Part shown: positions 21,898-29,179 of the stretch, in pieces
How the letters are laid out: each line of letters begins with the position of its first letter
How positions within the stretch are numbered: position 1 is the stretch's first letter
Source of the DNA: a virus
Virus record (IMG/VR): IMGVR_UViG_3300035704_000397
Location: 1 to 38,631 of that record
Direction: 5' to 3' (one strand)
Length of the DNA stretch: 38,631 nucleotides
Program-made: the position numbers and the translations under genes
The notes under the pieces: generated by a model
What the model saw: the letters and a program-made list of their open reading frames with translations, nothing else
Told to the model about the DNA's origin: nothing
The model's database searches: none

Positions 21898-22741
21898 TTG
21901 CTACGCTCCTTGGGTCGGCGGCGCCTTCTGAACGTTCTGCGAGTAGCGCCAGCAGTCGTCTGAAACTCTTTGATCGCCGGACCAGGTCGCTCCTCCAATA
22001 AGCGGCCTGCTCCGGTGAGATAGCGGGATCGAGAGCATCCGCGGAAGTCAACACAATGCCCAAACCATCAAATGAATTCGCCATTAGTTGCAGCGCGGGT
22101 TCTTGGACATAGCGGTAGCGGGCTTCGCGTTGACTCAATTTCGGTGCTGGACGGCCCGCTAGTGGGTCCTCACCTCTCCATCCGGGCCTGCCGACGAAAC
22201 GGGGATGACCGCCGTTGTCGATGCGGGACACGAAGGTTTCCTGTGCGCTGACCGATAGCCCGGCGATTCGCGCGGCGGTGGTCAGCGGTACCCGGTCGGT
22301 TTCGACGAGGGCTTTGAGCGCGTCAATACCGGTACGGGCCACGGCTTTGGCGCGCAACATCGTCCCCATTGACGACACGCCGGTCAGCTCGACGAGCTGT
22401 TTGCCCGTGAGGTTGCAGTTGGGGTCGGCCGCGAGGATTCCGCCGATCATCGCCCGGTGACCGTTGCCACCGAGCCGGTGTTGGTTGGCGTTGAGCACGA
22501 ACTGCCACGGGTCGCCGGTGTGGACCCGGTATAGAGGTGTCCGCCCGGTCAGGCGGCAGGCCAGTGCGCGACGGCGGCCGTCGAGGATCGCGCCACGCAA
22601 GGTCCGCACGATGGGCCGTTTCAGGCCGTGCGCGGCGATATCGTTGTAAAGGTCGTCGAATTCGGGCCCGTTGACTTCCGCCGGAAACAGCTCGGTGGCG
22701 GGGTGCACGACCAGTGCGGTGATCGGATCCAGTGACATCAT
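21803..22741 (-). CDS. ParB-like nuclease-domain protein, 312 aa
   Basis: MMSLDPITALVVHPATELFP then GPEFDDLYNDIAAHGLKRPI and LRGAILDGRRRALACRLTGR follow the ParB N-terminal domain, with the GRRR box in place of GERR. A helix-turn-helix is plausible in LTTAARIAGLSVSAQETFVS. The C-terminus is helical. ATG 22741 is chosen since upstream codons overlap the next gene. The last 95 nt overlap the next ParB-like gene out of frame, which is long for this window. Confidence 0.75.
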   Translation of the reverse strand: MMSLDPITALVVHPATELFPAEVNGPEFDDLYNDIAAHGLKRPIVRTLRGAILDGRRRALACRLTGRTPLYRVHTGDPWQFVLNANQHRLGGNGHRAMIGGILAADPNCNLTGKQLVELTGVSSMGTMLRAKAVARTGIDALKALVETDRVPLTTAARIAGLSVSAQETFVSRIDNGGHPRFVGRPGWRGEDPLAGRPAPKLSQREARYRYVQEPALQLMANSFDGLGIVLTSADALDPAISPEQAAYWRSDLVRRSKSFRRLLALLAERSEGAADPRSVANVHDHYNGRSAAPGRPHELHTDDDQAVAAHG

Positions 22742-22746
22742 CGTGG

Positions 22747-23058
22747 TCACGGCGACCGCCGGTGATGACCTACGAAGGCGACCGCACCGCCGATGAGGAT
22801 CAGCGCGGTGCCCACGACCAGCAGCACGATGATGCCGCCGGTGATCGCTAAGCCCAGACCGATGGCGAGCCACATCGCGGCCCACCCGAGCGCGGCTACC
22901 ACCGTGGAGAGCCCCACGAGCACCGCGGTGGCCACCAGAACTGGCCGACCGACGTCTACTGGGGCCAGGTCGTCGGGGTGTTGCTGCATCGGCCCGACGT
23001 CGGCGATGAACTGCTGGAAACGGTCGTCGTCATCGGGTGGTACGGGTGTCGGGGTCAT
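22747..23058 (-). CDS. Small membrane protein, 103 aa
   Basis: MTPTPVPPDDDDRFQQFIAD is an acidic cytoplasmic head. Two or three hydrophobic segments follow (VLVATAVLVGLSTVVAALGW, AMWLAIGLGLAITGGIIVLL, TALILIGGAVAFVG). ATG 23058 overlaps the upstream stop. It lies 5 nt before the ParB-like gene, so it could tether that module to the membrane, though this is only inference. Confidence 0.65.
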   Translation of the reverse strand: MTPTPVPPDDDDRFQQFIADVGPMQQHPDDLAPVDVGRPVLVATAVLVGLSTVVAALGWAAMWLAIGLGLAITGGIIVLLVVGTALILIGGAVAFVGHHRRSP

Positions 23059-23504
23059 CGCGCACCGCCCGCTGGCAACAGGCTGCGCAGGTGCTCGCCG
23101 GTGGTGGACCACCAGTGCTCACCGGGTATCGCGGGGCAGCCCAGCGAATTGCGCAGCGCGTCTGCGGCGTCGTCGTAACAAATCCCGGCGACAACCACGC
23201 GCAACGTGGCGGGGTCGTCGTCGAAGACGAGATCACCGGTGATGGTGAGCTGGCACCAGTGGCGTTCGCCGCCGATGGACGACGCGTCAGCGACGACGAT
23301 TTCGGGGTCGACCAGCGTTTGCGCGGCCCGCAGGGCAACGGCGAGCATCTCGTACCCGCCGGATTCCAGTGTCAGTTCGACACCGTCATTGCTGGCGTAT
23401 TCGACACGAGTGACGGGGATGTCGGCGTGGTGCTCATCGAGCCAGCGCGCTAACCGATGCAGTCCGGTAAGGGGATCGGGTACGGCTGTAGCTGATTTGG
23501 GCAT
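23055..23504 (-). CDS. Hypothetical protein, 149 aa
   Basis: Starts MPKSATAVPDPLTGLHRLAR; an alpha/beta pattern follows (VTRVEYASNDGVELTLESGG, AVALRAAQTLVDPEIVVADA, GERHWCQLTITGDLVFDDDP) and the end is EHWWSTTGEHLRSLLPAGG. No known motif. It closely resembles the 23579 product in tone (helix plus TVRVDRDAWF), hinting at two related small domains. ATG 23504 was picked because upstream codons are low-complexity. Confidence 0.6.
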   Translation of the reverse strand: MPKSATAVPDPLTGLHRLARWLDEHHADIPVTRVEYASNDGVELTLESGGYEMLAVALRAAQTLVDPEIVVADASSIGGERHWCQLTITGDLVFDDDPATLRVVVAGICYDDAADALRNSLGCPAIPGEHWWSTTGEHLRSLLPAGGAR

Positions 23505-23578
23505 GCGGCTGCCTGCCTTGTGTCTCGGATGGGTGGTGGGATTCGCCCTAGAGCCGGGCGTGAATGGGACGCAGGCGG

Positions 23579-23866
23579 TCAGCCCGGTGGCGTCGCCTTT
23601 GGTTTGGTGGTGCCGGGGAATTCCGGTCTGGGGGTAGTCGCGGCGTCCACTGCGGTGAACCACGCATCCCGGTCAACGCGCACGGTCACGACCGCCGGTC
23701 CGTCACCCTGCGCAACGGAACCCACCAGTCGAAGGCCGGAGTCGACGAGCCGTTCGAGCGCGGTTGCGCGGTGATGCAGGTCATGGAACGCGGCGGTTAG
23801 CCAGGTCAGCTGCTCATCGGGACCTACATTTTGGGTCGCGCCGGGCATGCGAACAGTCGTGCTCAT
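23579..23866 (-). CDS. Hypothetical protein, 95 aa
   Basis: MSTTVRMPGATQNVGPDEQL precedes a helix (TWLTAAFHDLHHRATALERL) and a beta part (VVTVRVDRDAWFTAVDAATT), ending in a Pro/Lys tail. ATG 23866 overlaps the stop of the HTH gene. Second gene of the leftward operon starting at the switch. Confidence 0.55.
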   Translation of the reverse strand: MSTTVRMPGATQNVGPDEQLTWLTAAFHDLHHRATALERLVDSGLRLVGSVAQGDGPAVVTVRVDRDAWFTAVDAATTPRPEFPGTTKPKATPPG

Positions 23867-24117
23867 GACGCGAGACGCCCCCGCTCGCAGAGCTGGGTGT
23901 TGTCCCGCATCCAGATGATCAAGCCGTTTTCGGGGTAGCGGGGCGTGGCCCGACCGCACAAAATCACAGGTGGGCCGGTGCGTTGGCGCCGCCACCTACG
24001 CAGGGTCTCTTTGTCCACTCGCAGGTATCGAGCGACCTCCTCCGGCAGCAGCAGGCGGCCCTCCGGGACGTCCAGCTCGTCCCCCTGTCCCCCGGCGTGA
24101 CCCAAAAAATGTGTCAT
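23863..24117 (-). CDS. Excisionase-like helix-turn-helix protein, 84 aa, leaderless
   Basis: MTHFLGHAGGQGDELDVPEG is followed by the MerR/excisionase-type helix-turn-helix RLLLPEEVARYLRVDKETLR and RWRRQRTGPPVILCGRATPR. Such proteins act as excisionases or early regulators. The -10 box ends only about 9 nt before ATG 24117, so the message is probably leaderless. Being the first gene of the leftward block and divergent from the 24309 regulator, it fits a Cro-, Xis- or activator-like role. Confidence 0.7.
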   Translation of the reverse strand: MTHFLGHAGGQGDELDVPEGRLLLPEEVARYLRVDKETLRRWRRQRTGPPVILCGRATPRYPENGLIIWMRDNTQLCERGRLAS

Positions 24118-24118
24118 G

Positions 24119-24154
24119 ACGCAGAGTTCTACAACGATCACGCAGAGTTGTCAA
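24119..24154 (-). promoter_or_regulatory. Leftward promoter with two direct-repeat operators
   Basis: On the minus strand TTGACA (24154-24149), a 17-bp spacer and TAGAAC (24131-24126) form a good promoter. Its boxes are overlapped by two identical 10-bp direct repeats, ACGCAGAGTT on the plus strand at 24119-24128 and 24140-24149, spaced 21 bp, two helical turns. A repressor bound there would block RNA polymerase. Confidence 0.7.
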
Positions 24155-24308
24155 CTTCCATGCACTAGGATGCTGAAACGCGCAAGCGTGTGTAACGGTT
24201 GCGAGGGGCTGTTCCGACAGTGGAGTTAGGCGGGCTCCCCCCGCGCCACCAGGGCAGTTCCCCCAGGCTGCCCACCCGGAATGCCGACCCGGAGGGTCTT
24301 GAGAGACA

Positions 24309-24860
24309 GTGGTTCTCGATATGACAACGGACAGCAGTCACCAGCCGCCGAGCAGCTACGAACCGGACTTCGGCGGCCCAGCAGGTCGAATGTTCCAGAC
24401 GTTGCTAGTGAGCTTGGGTGTCACGAAGCCGAGAGGGTTGCCCGTCGCGAAGCTGGCGACACTGTCCGGCGTCGGTCGCGAGACTTGGCGTCGCTGCGCC
24501 AGCGAGGGCGACCTACCGAAGCTGGAGGCGGTTCCGGCGATGGCCGACGCACTGCGGGAATGCGGGCGCGACATCACCGATGAGCAGATGCAGCAAGCGG
24601 TGCTAGCTGACCTGGCGTCGCGCCACACAAAAATTCCACCTTTTAGGGCTATGACTGTTCAGCCCGGCGCGTCGCCTGCCGATCTAATGTTAAGCGTGCT
24701 ACGGGGCATGTCCGATAAGGACGAGCGGGACAAGTTGATCCGGCAGTTCGCGGCGGTCCTCACCAGCGAGGAGCGAGTGGCGTTCGTGACGGGGATGGTT
24801 TCACCGGGGGAACCATCAGGCGGAGGAGCGAGTACCAGCGATGCAAGCACCCACGAATAG
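24309..24860 (+). CDS. Helix-turn-helix regulator, candidate element repressor, 183 aa
   Basis: LPVAKLATLSGVGRETWRRC followed by ASEGDLPKLEAVPAMADALR is an XRE-like helix-turn-helix at about residues 48-85. A C-terminal helical region follows (SPADLMLSVLRGMSDKDERD, KLIRQFAAVLTSEERVAFVT), with a Gly/Ser/Thr tail. GTG 24309 or ATG 24321 may start it; GGAGG stands 14 nt before the first. It faces away from the leaderless HTH gene, with operators between, as in lysogeny switches. It overlaps the next gene by 20 nt. Confidence 0.7.
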   Translation: MVLDMTTDSSHQPPSSYEPDFGGPAGRMFQTLLVSLGVTKPRGLPVAKLATLSGVGRETWRRCASEGDLPKLEAVPAMADALRECGRDITDEQMQQAVLADLASRHTKIPPFRAMTVQPGASPADLMLSVLRGMSDKDERDKLIRQFAAVLTSEERVAFVTGMVSPGEPSGGGASTSDASTHE

Positions 24861-25089
24861 GGTTCATGTCACCACGTTGACCGACCTGGACGGCTTCGGC
24901 CTGCGGGCGGGCCAGCACACGGTGTTGCACATCAGGGAAGACCTTCCGGTGTGGGCGCGCGACGCCGCAGCGGGCGAGCTACTAAGGCAGCTGCACAGCG
25001 TCCCCGACACTTACGTATCAGCGGGTTTGCCCGCCGATACCGCGGTCACCATTCCGAGTCAGCGCGGGGTGCGCAGCATCAGGCGGTAG
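24841..25089 (+). CDS. Hypothetical protein, 82 aa
   Basis: MQAPTNRVHVTTLTDLDGFG, LRAGQHTVLHIREDLPVWAR and DAAAGELLRQLHSVPDTYVS suggest a small mixed fold. It starts inside the end of the regulator gene and so is probably coupled to it. No family recognised. Confidence 0.5.
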   Translation: MQAPTNRVHVTTLTDLDGFGLRAGQHTVLHIREDLPVWARDAAAGELLRQLHSVPDTYVSAGLPADTAVTIPSQRGVRSIRR

Positions 25090-25110
25090 CTTCCGCGGTT
25101 CAATCGCGGT

Positions 25111-25254
25111 GTGATCTGTGAGTTCTGCGATCGTGAATTCGACCCGATCGCGACCCGCTGGCTGTGCCCCTGGTGCCACTGCAAGGCGAACTGCTGCGAC
25201 GGTGCACCATTGCCGCAACGACGGCACCACGACGGCAGCAGGGGCAACGAATGA
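25111..25254 (+). CDS. Zinc-ribbon protein, 47 aa
   Basis: From GTG 25111: VICEFCDREFDPIATRWLC, then PWCHCKANCCDGAP and a His/Arg tail. Cysteine pairs CxxC, CxxCxC and CC match a small actinomycete/phage protein with the pattern CxxC-x-EFDP-x-ATRW-x-CPxC. No ribosome site is evident; instead a hairpin (CCGCG-GTTCAAT-CGCGG, 25093-25109) ends just before the start. Its stop overlaps the next ATG. Confidence 0.6.
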   Translation: MICEFCDREFDPIATRWLCPWCHCKANCCDGAPLPQRRHHDGSRGNE

Positions 25255-25370
25255 GCACAACGGCGATAGTGGTGCTAATGATCCGGCGAATTTCACGAAG
25301 GTTCCGGAGTCCACTGGTCCGGCAGGCCAGCGGTATCAGTCACCCAACTAACTCACCAGCGCGTCGATGA
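25251..25370 (+). CDS. Possible 39-aa basic protein, doubtful
   Basis: MSTTAIVVLMIRRISRRFRS begins a short Arg-rich frame opened by an ATGA overlap with the zinc protein. It runs 23 nt into the 3' end of the convergent phosphoesterase gene. Only the coupling supports it. Confidence 0.25.
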   Translation: MSTTAIVVLMIRRISRRFRSPLVRQASGISHPTNSPARR

Positions 25371-25929
25371 CGGTCCACGGCACGGGCCGGTAGTGCCACG
25401 CGTCGACTCCCACGTTGATCTGTCGGGCCCGTACCCGCCATCTGTGGTGCACGTGGCCGTGGACTAGCCACTGACCCTGGTCGACCGGCCGCCGGTCGAT
25501 GAACCGCTCGGTCGTGGTGGCGTCCCCGGCGTAGGGGTAGTGGCTGGCGAGCACTTCGGTCCCGCTGGGTAGCGCGATGGTGATGGAGTCCTCAATGATC
25601 ACCTCGGTGAAACCGCCTTCGTCGCGGTAACGCTGCGCCCAGTGGTGCGCCTTGTCCGCGCCGCGGGCCATCGTTGGCCGGTCGTGATTTCCGCACAGCA
25701 GATACGACCTACCGTTCATCGCAGCGCAGCACGCCAGCGAGGTCGTGAGGTCACCGAGCGCGACGTCACCGAGCACCCACACCTCATCGTCGGGCGCGAC
25801 GACCGCGTTATGCCGGGCGATTAACTCAGCGTCGTGCGCCGCGATGTTGTCGAATGGGCGCCCCGGACCGAAACCCAGAACATTGGAGTGGCCGAAATGC
25901 CAATCCGAGGTGAACCACATGGTGCTCAT
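25348..25929 (-). CDS. Metallophosphoesterase, 193 aa
   Basis: Calcineurin-like fold with a full dimetal set: TSDWHFGHSN (DxH), VWVLGDVALGD (GD), LLCGNHDRP (GNHD), VLASHYPYAG (His) and LVHGHVHHRW (GHxH). Small proteins of this type hydrolyse phosphodiesters or nucleotides, and phages often carry them; the substrate here is unknown. The start overlaps the upstream stop (ATGA). It is the last gene of the integrase-headed operon. Confidence 0.85.
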   Translation of the reverse strand: MSTMWFTSDWHFGHSNVLGFGPGRPFDNIAAHDAELIARHNAVVAPDDEVWVLGDVALGDLTTSLACCAAMNGRSYLLCGNHDRPTMARGADKAHHWAQRYRDEGGFTEVIIEDSITIALPSGTEVLASHYPYAGDATTTERFIDRRPVDQGQWLVHGHVHHRWRVRARQINVGVDAWHYRPVPWTVIDALVS

Positions 25930-26186
25930 GACGCCCTGCCTTGCCGTTTGTCGTTGAACGCTCGGGCTTGGGTCAGCACCGTGATCAGTGCACGTTGGCC
26001 TTCGGGGGTCAGGTCGAAATTCCAGCCGTCGTCGGTGGTCAACCAGCCCTCGGTGGTCATCCGGACAACCAGGTTGTCAACAATGCTCTGTTGGACATGA
26101 ACCTCGCGCGCTAAGTCGTAGGTGTCGTATCGGGGCGTTTGCAGGAAGGCTTTCGCCACCCGCACAAGGGCCCAACTGATATGCAC
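25926..26186 (-). CDS. Winged-helix protein, 86 aa
   Basis: MHISWALVRVAKAFLQTPRY then DTYDLAREVHVQQSIVDNLV, VRMTTEGWLTTDDGWNFDLT and PEGQRALITVL fit a PadR/MarR-like winged helix (helix, recognition helix, wing, then T-PEG-x-x-AL). Likely a DNA-binding regulator. It overlaps the phosphoesterase gene by ATGA and starts 15 nt after the VbhA-like gene. Confidence 0.65.
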   Translation of the reverse strand: MHISWALVRVAKAFLQTPRYDTYDLAREVHVQQSIVDNLVVRMTTEGWLTTDDGWNFDLTPEGQRALITVLTQARAFNDKRQGRAS

Positions 26187-26201
26187 ACAGCGGAAGGCTA
26201 T

Positions 26202-26360
26202 CTAGCCGAGTAGCAACGCGAGCGCCACGGCAGCGTCGCCGTCGAGGTCGCCGGTCGCGACCCGCAGCAGCACCGCGCGCCAATCCGGGTCGATCGATCC
26301 ACCGGCCAGCTCGGTGTTGGCTATCGCGTCGTCGACCATCTGTTCCGGTGAGAGTTCCAT
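26202..26360 (-). CDS. VbhA-like antitoxin-domain protein, 52 aa
   Basis: MELSPEQMVDDAIANTELAG followed by GSIDPDWRAVLLRVATGDLD and GDAAVALALLLG. The pattern A-x-AN-x-x-LxG...V-x-P-x-W-x...L-x-x-VxxG-x-x-x-x-x-EA resembles the VbhA antitoxin domain that inhibits Fic toxins. No Fic (HPFxxGNG) gene is visible nearby, so it may be an orphan or serve another role. It begins immediately after the preceding stop. Confidence 0.55.
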   Translation of the reverse strand: MELSPEQMVDDAIANTELAGGSIDPDWRAVLLRVATGDLDGDAAVALALLLG

Positions 26361-26735
26361 CTACAGCGGGCCGTGCCCTTCCGATGCTCGGTCAGCGTTG
26401 ATCGCCGCGAGGGTGGCCAGCGCCTCAGCCCGCAACGACGCATGCTGCCCGCGTTGGCCGAAAATGTGGCTCAAGTCGGCCCGCAGGCTGCACTCCAAAT
26501 GCACCGGCCGCAACCGGACCGCGATGGTGGACTTCTGGTTGCCGGTGGTCACATCGGTGAAATGGGCGATGTGATCGAACACGGGCCACATCAGCCCGCG
26601 GTCCGCGGGTTCGATCGGTTCGGAGCAGTCGATGCACAGTTCACCGACCGGGGTGTCGACCTTCACGGCGAGCTGCGCATCGGGTGAATCCCACCTGATG
26701 CCGAAGATCCGCAGGACGGCGTTGGCCTCGGTCAC
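26361..26735 (-). CDS. CxxC protein, 124 aa
   Basis: From GTG 26735: MTEANAVLRIFGIRWD, a beta part (DAQLAVKVDTPVGELCIDCS), then GLMWPVFDHIAHFTDV and VRLRPVHLECSLRADLSHIF. ELCIDC plus HLEC give a four-ligand zinc site of the HNH-associated type; catalytic residues are not certain. A helical end (AEALATLAAINADRAS) follows. GTGA overlap with the upstream gene. Confidence 0.6.
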   Translation of the reverse strand: MTEANAVLRIFGIRWDSPDAQLAVKVDTPVGELCIDCSEPIEPADRGLMWPVFDHIAHFTDVTTGNQKSTIAVRLRPVHLECSLRADLSHIFGQRGQHASLRAEALATLAAINADRASEGHGPL

Positions 26736-27043
26736 TGGCCACCTCGGGTGATGGTGACCGACCAGCGCGCCACGGTGATCGACCAGCGCGGTCCGGCTAG
26801 GTGGCGCTCCAGGAGGCTTTCGAGCTTGTGTATGTGCGTGGCCAGTTCGGTGAGCCGCTCGCTGATGTCGTCGAGGGCGCCGGTATCGCACGGGTGCTCA
26901 TCCGGCAACGGCACGAACGCGCCGCTGATCGCCTCAGCCCACTCGGCAAGCCGGTGGTGGATGGCGATCTGGTCAAGCCGCGCGATCACCTCACGTCGCC
27001 GCTGCGGGGTGTGTTCGCTCAGCTCGTCCAGCTCGCCGCTCAT
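26732..27043 (-). CDS. Helical protein, 103 aa
   Basis: MSGELDELSEHTPQRRREVI and ARLDQIAIHHRLAEWAEAIS are helical; LDDISERLTELATHIHKLES then LLERHLAG looks like a coiled coil. The end is SITVARWSVTITRGGQ. ATG 27043 overlaps the upstream stop (ATGA). No known family. Confidence 0.55.
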   Translation of the reverse strand: MSGELDELSEHTPQRRREVIARLDQIAIHHRLAEWAEAISGAFVPLPDEHPCDTGALDDISERLTELATHIHKLESLLERHLAGPRWSITVARWSVTITRGGQ

Positions 27044-27306
27044 TTCAGGCCGTCCCTGCTGGCGCGGACCACCCAGCGCCCGTAGAGGTAGGCGTAGACC
27101 GCGGCGAACGCCCAGAGCAGCAAGGCGCGGTACCACACGTAGGCGGCATCCCAGGCCTGTGCTTCCCAGCCGAGCATCACCAGCGGCAACGGCAGCTGGT
27201 ACAGCACCGCACAGGCAAACATCCCCAGCTCGTGAACCACGCCGTAGCCCAGGCGCTTAGTTAGCGGGGTCAATTTGGTGACGGCCAGTCTGGTGAACAA
27301 CAACAA
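27040..27306 (-). CDS. Membrane protein, 88 aa
   Basis: Three hydrophobic stretches are visible: HELGMFACAVLYQLPLPLVM, LGWEAQAWDAAYVWYRALLL and WAFAAVYAYLYGRW. They are preceded by a basic N-terminus and followed by VRASRDGLK. The start appears to be TTG 27306 after AAAAGGGGAACC. The topology suggests two or three membrane passes. No family recognised. Confidence 0.55.
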   Translation of the reverse strand: MLLFTRLAVTKLTPLTKRLGYGVVHELGMFACAVLYQLPLPLVMLGWEAQAWDAAYVWYRALLLWAFAAVYAYLYGRWVVRASRDGLK

Positions 27307-27339
27307 CGGTTCCCCTTTTCGGCGGGAGGATTTCGGGAA

Positions 27340-27432
27340 TCAGTGCCATATTCGGTAAATTTGGTAGCAGAACTTGACGGTCAGTAGAACGAAGACAACA
27401 CCACCGATGATGACCGGCGTGCGGTCGTTCAC
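27340..27432 (-). CDS. Membrane microprotein, 30 aa
   Basis: From GTG 27432: VNDRTPVIIGGVVFVLLTVK, then FCYQIYRIWH and TGA. A polar start, one membrane helix and a basic end. GTGA overlap with the 27429 gene supports coupling. It matches the 30-aa microprotein at 10700 in length and layout. Confidence 0.5.
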   Translation of the reverse strand: MNDRTPVIIGGVVFVLLTVKFCYQIYRIWH

Positions 27433-27743
27433 TCGCTCCCGCTCTCGGTGAAGCATCGTTGCAGTAGGCCAACGATGACGTCAGCCGCTACATCGACGGG
27501 GATGACCAGCACACCGGGGTCCGCATGGCTGCGCCACCCGTCGTGCCAGACCGCTTCACTGTCCGCGAGGGCTTGCCGGATGAGGTCTCTGTTGACGGCG
27601 TCGAAGGACGCTCCCACTCCATCAGGCCGAGTAGTTACGACGTAGAACGCGGTGTCGCCTGAAACCGATTCGGACGATTGTCTTGTCGCGACCTTGCGCG
27701 TGAGCGAACCACCGCGCCGACGCTTGGGGGGCTGAGCGGTCAC
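27429..27743 (-). CDS. Hypothetical protein, 104 aa
   Basis: From GTG 27743: a basic N-terminus (TAQPPKRRRGGSLTRKVATR), then SGDTAFYVVTTRPDGVGASF, NRDLIRQALADSEAVWHDGW and GVLVIPVDVAADVIVGLLQR. The first 20 residues could contact nucleic acid. GTGA overlap with the preceding gene. No family known. Confidence 0.55.
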   Translation of the reverse strand: MTAQPPKRRRGGSLTRKVATRQSSESVSGDTAFYVVTTRPDGVGASFDAVNRDLIRQALADSEAVWHDGWRSHADPGVLVIPVDVAADVIVGLLQRCFTESGSE

Positions 27744-28015
27744 CCTTGCGCCTCCCCGTCTTCCTCGATCACCACGTACATTTTCGCCGCACCCGGCTGG
27801 TCCAGGAATTCGGGCAGACAGGCTTTGCAAATCAAGTGCGGCTCCTCGCGTTGAAACTGTTCGTTGAAAAGGGTGACCGGCTCGGTGGCCACCCCACCGC
27901 ATATCCGCTCTTTGAACTGCATGCCAGCAGCGATGGACTGCGTTTGGTCTTGCCACTTCATTTGGCAAATCCCACCGCCGCCGGTAACCCACACAATGAA
28001 ATCGCCGATTGTCAT
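27740..28015 (-). CDS. CxxC-type hypothetical protein, 91 aa
   Basis: MTIGDFIVWVTGGGGICQMK, FKERICGGVATEPVTLFNEQ and HLICKACLPEFLDQ provide four cysteines, two in a CxxC pair preceded by separate cysteines, so a zinc site is possible. The end is acidic. It overlaps both neighbours. Confidence 0.55.
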   Translation of the reverse strand: MTIGDFIVWVTGGGGICQMKWQDQTQSIAAGMQFKERICGGVATEPVTLFNEQFQREEPHLICKACLPEFLDQPGAAKMYVVIEEDGEAQG

Positions 28016-28284
28016 GACTTATCCTCTCCCCTCTCGGGAGTGGTGGCTGGGACTTTCGTTAGCTCGATAATAAATTCCGCGTAGTCGGAGTAGTGGTCCA
28101 GGAAGTCGTCGAGCCCTGCCTGATCCAGTGTGTAGGTTTTCCTCTTAGGTCCATTCACGAGAGGAGTTATTGTTGTAAGCAAGTAGGTTGCACGGCGGTA
28201 TCTGTCCGCCTCGGCGTTGTCTATGGTTTCTACCCTCGCAGCAACGATGATGCGCGCGGCGCTCGCTGCCCGCTTACGATCCAC
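28012..28284 (-). CDS. Hypothetical protein, 90 aa
   Basis: MDRKRAASAARIIVAARVET opens a helix-rich protein with DRYRRATYLLTTITPLVNGP and DFLDHYSDYAEFIIELTKVP. No motif identified. It overlaps the downstream gene by ATGA and the small 28274 gene by 11 nt. Confidence 0.55.
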   Translation of the reverse strand: MDRKRAASAARIIVAARVETIDNAEADRYRRATYLLTTITPLVNGPKRKTYTLDQAGLDDFLDHYSDYAEFIIELTKVPATTPERGEDKS

Positions 28285-28429
28285 TAGTAATCTCCCCCTC
28301 GTCGACGGGCCGGTTAAGTAAATAGAAGTGGTATGCGGTTTCGACTCGCGCCAAGATCTCGTAATCGCTGGCGTCCTCGTTTAGGTGAAGTGCCCGGCAC
28401 AAGAGACGGCGGAATTCGTCATGATCCAT
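28274..28429 (-). CDS. Small acidic protein, 51 aa
   Basis: MDHDEFRRLLCRALHLNEDA, SDYEILARVETAYHFYLLNR and PVDEGEITSGS. It fills the only gap in the operon and overlaps both neighbours by 11 nt, which is the main support. The length and helical pattern resemble small phage regulators; no family. Confidence 0.5.
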   Translation of the reverse strand: MDHDEFRRLLCRALHLNEDASDYEILARVETAYHFYLLNRPVDEGEITSGS

Positions 28430-28949
28430 GGGGGCCCCCGCAGCTTTCGCCAGTAGGTGGTACGTCGCATCCGGCGCAAAGGCCGTACATCCAGGTGACG
28501 GAGCCGAGTCGTATCGAGTGCGCGGAGATCAAGTCGGGTGGCTTCCCGCTCACCACGTGACCACAACGGTCACATGTCCGGTCTTTGACCGATCCATGCC
28601 GGAATTGCAGCAGATGGCAACATGGCTGGCATACCACGAGGCCAGGTTTCCACGCTGCCGTGAAAACGGGTTGCGGTTTCCGTATGGTAGGCGCATGCAA
28701 ACAGGTTCGACCTTTTCCTGTTACCCATTCCGCTACTGTTTGGCTCACTCCGAGTCTTATCCAATCCGGATAGTCTCGGTAATAGCCACGCACATGTGAC
28801 ATTCCGTACAGCTGTGCGACGTACGTCTGGATGCTGTGCGCGTGGCTGGCCGCCGCATCGCGCTGGTCCTTTTCCGGGCTCGGCGAGTCGGTTACCTGCT
28901 CCGGGACGCACAGCAGACGGTCCAGCTCAATACCGGTGAGATCAGTCAC
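28419..28949 (-). CDS. Zinc protein with CxxC pairs, 176 aa
   Basis: A helical N-terminus (AAASHAHSIQTYVAQLYG) leads to a cysteine-rich half: GRTCLHAPTIR, LVVCQPCCHLLQF, DRTCDRCGHVVSG and LCAGCDVPPTGESCGG. Two CxxC sets indicate a double zinc ribbon. This type of protein is frequent in actinomycete elements. ATGA overlap with the upstream gene. Confidence 0.6.
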   Translation of the reverse strand: MTDLTGIELDRLLCVPEQVTDSPSPEKDQRDAAASHAHSIQTYVAQLYGMSHVRGYYRDYPDWIRLGVSQTVAEWVTGKGRTCLHAPTIRKPQPVFTAAWKPGLVVCQPCCHLLQFRHGSVKDRTCDRCGHVVSGKPPDLISAHSIRLGSVTWMYGLCAGCDVPPTGESCGGPHGS

Positions 28950-29179
28950 GCCGACCGCCTCCCAGTGGTGTCTCTGAGGTAGCGGAAACGCCCATCGGCG
29001 TCGTCCTCACCTTCCGGTGGCCCGACTTTGGTTTCCGACCATTCGCATTCGAAAGAGTCATCGCCAGTGTCGGCTTCTTGCAATGCCAATTCGGTCAACG
29101 TTTCAATCGACGCATCCGCTGGCGCTTCCACTACTGTGTCCAGTATGAGTTCCTGAGTGATGATCACGCGGTGTTTCAT
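28946..29179 (-). CDS. Hypothetical protein, 77 aa
   Basis: MKHRVIITQELILDTVVEAP, ASIETLTELALQEADTGDDS and CEWSETKVGPPEGEDDADGR. A beta strand, a helix, then an acidic loop ending FRYLRDTTGRRSA. No family. ATGA overlaps at both ends. Confidence 0.5.
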   Translation of the reverse strand: MKHRVIITQELILDTVVEAPADASIETLTELALQEADTGDDSFECEWSETKVGPPEGEDDADGRFRYLRDTTGRRSA

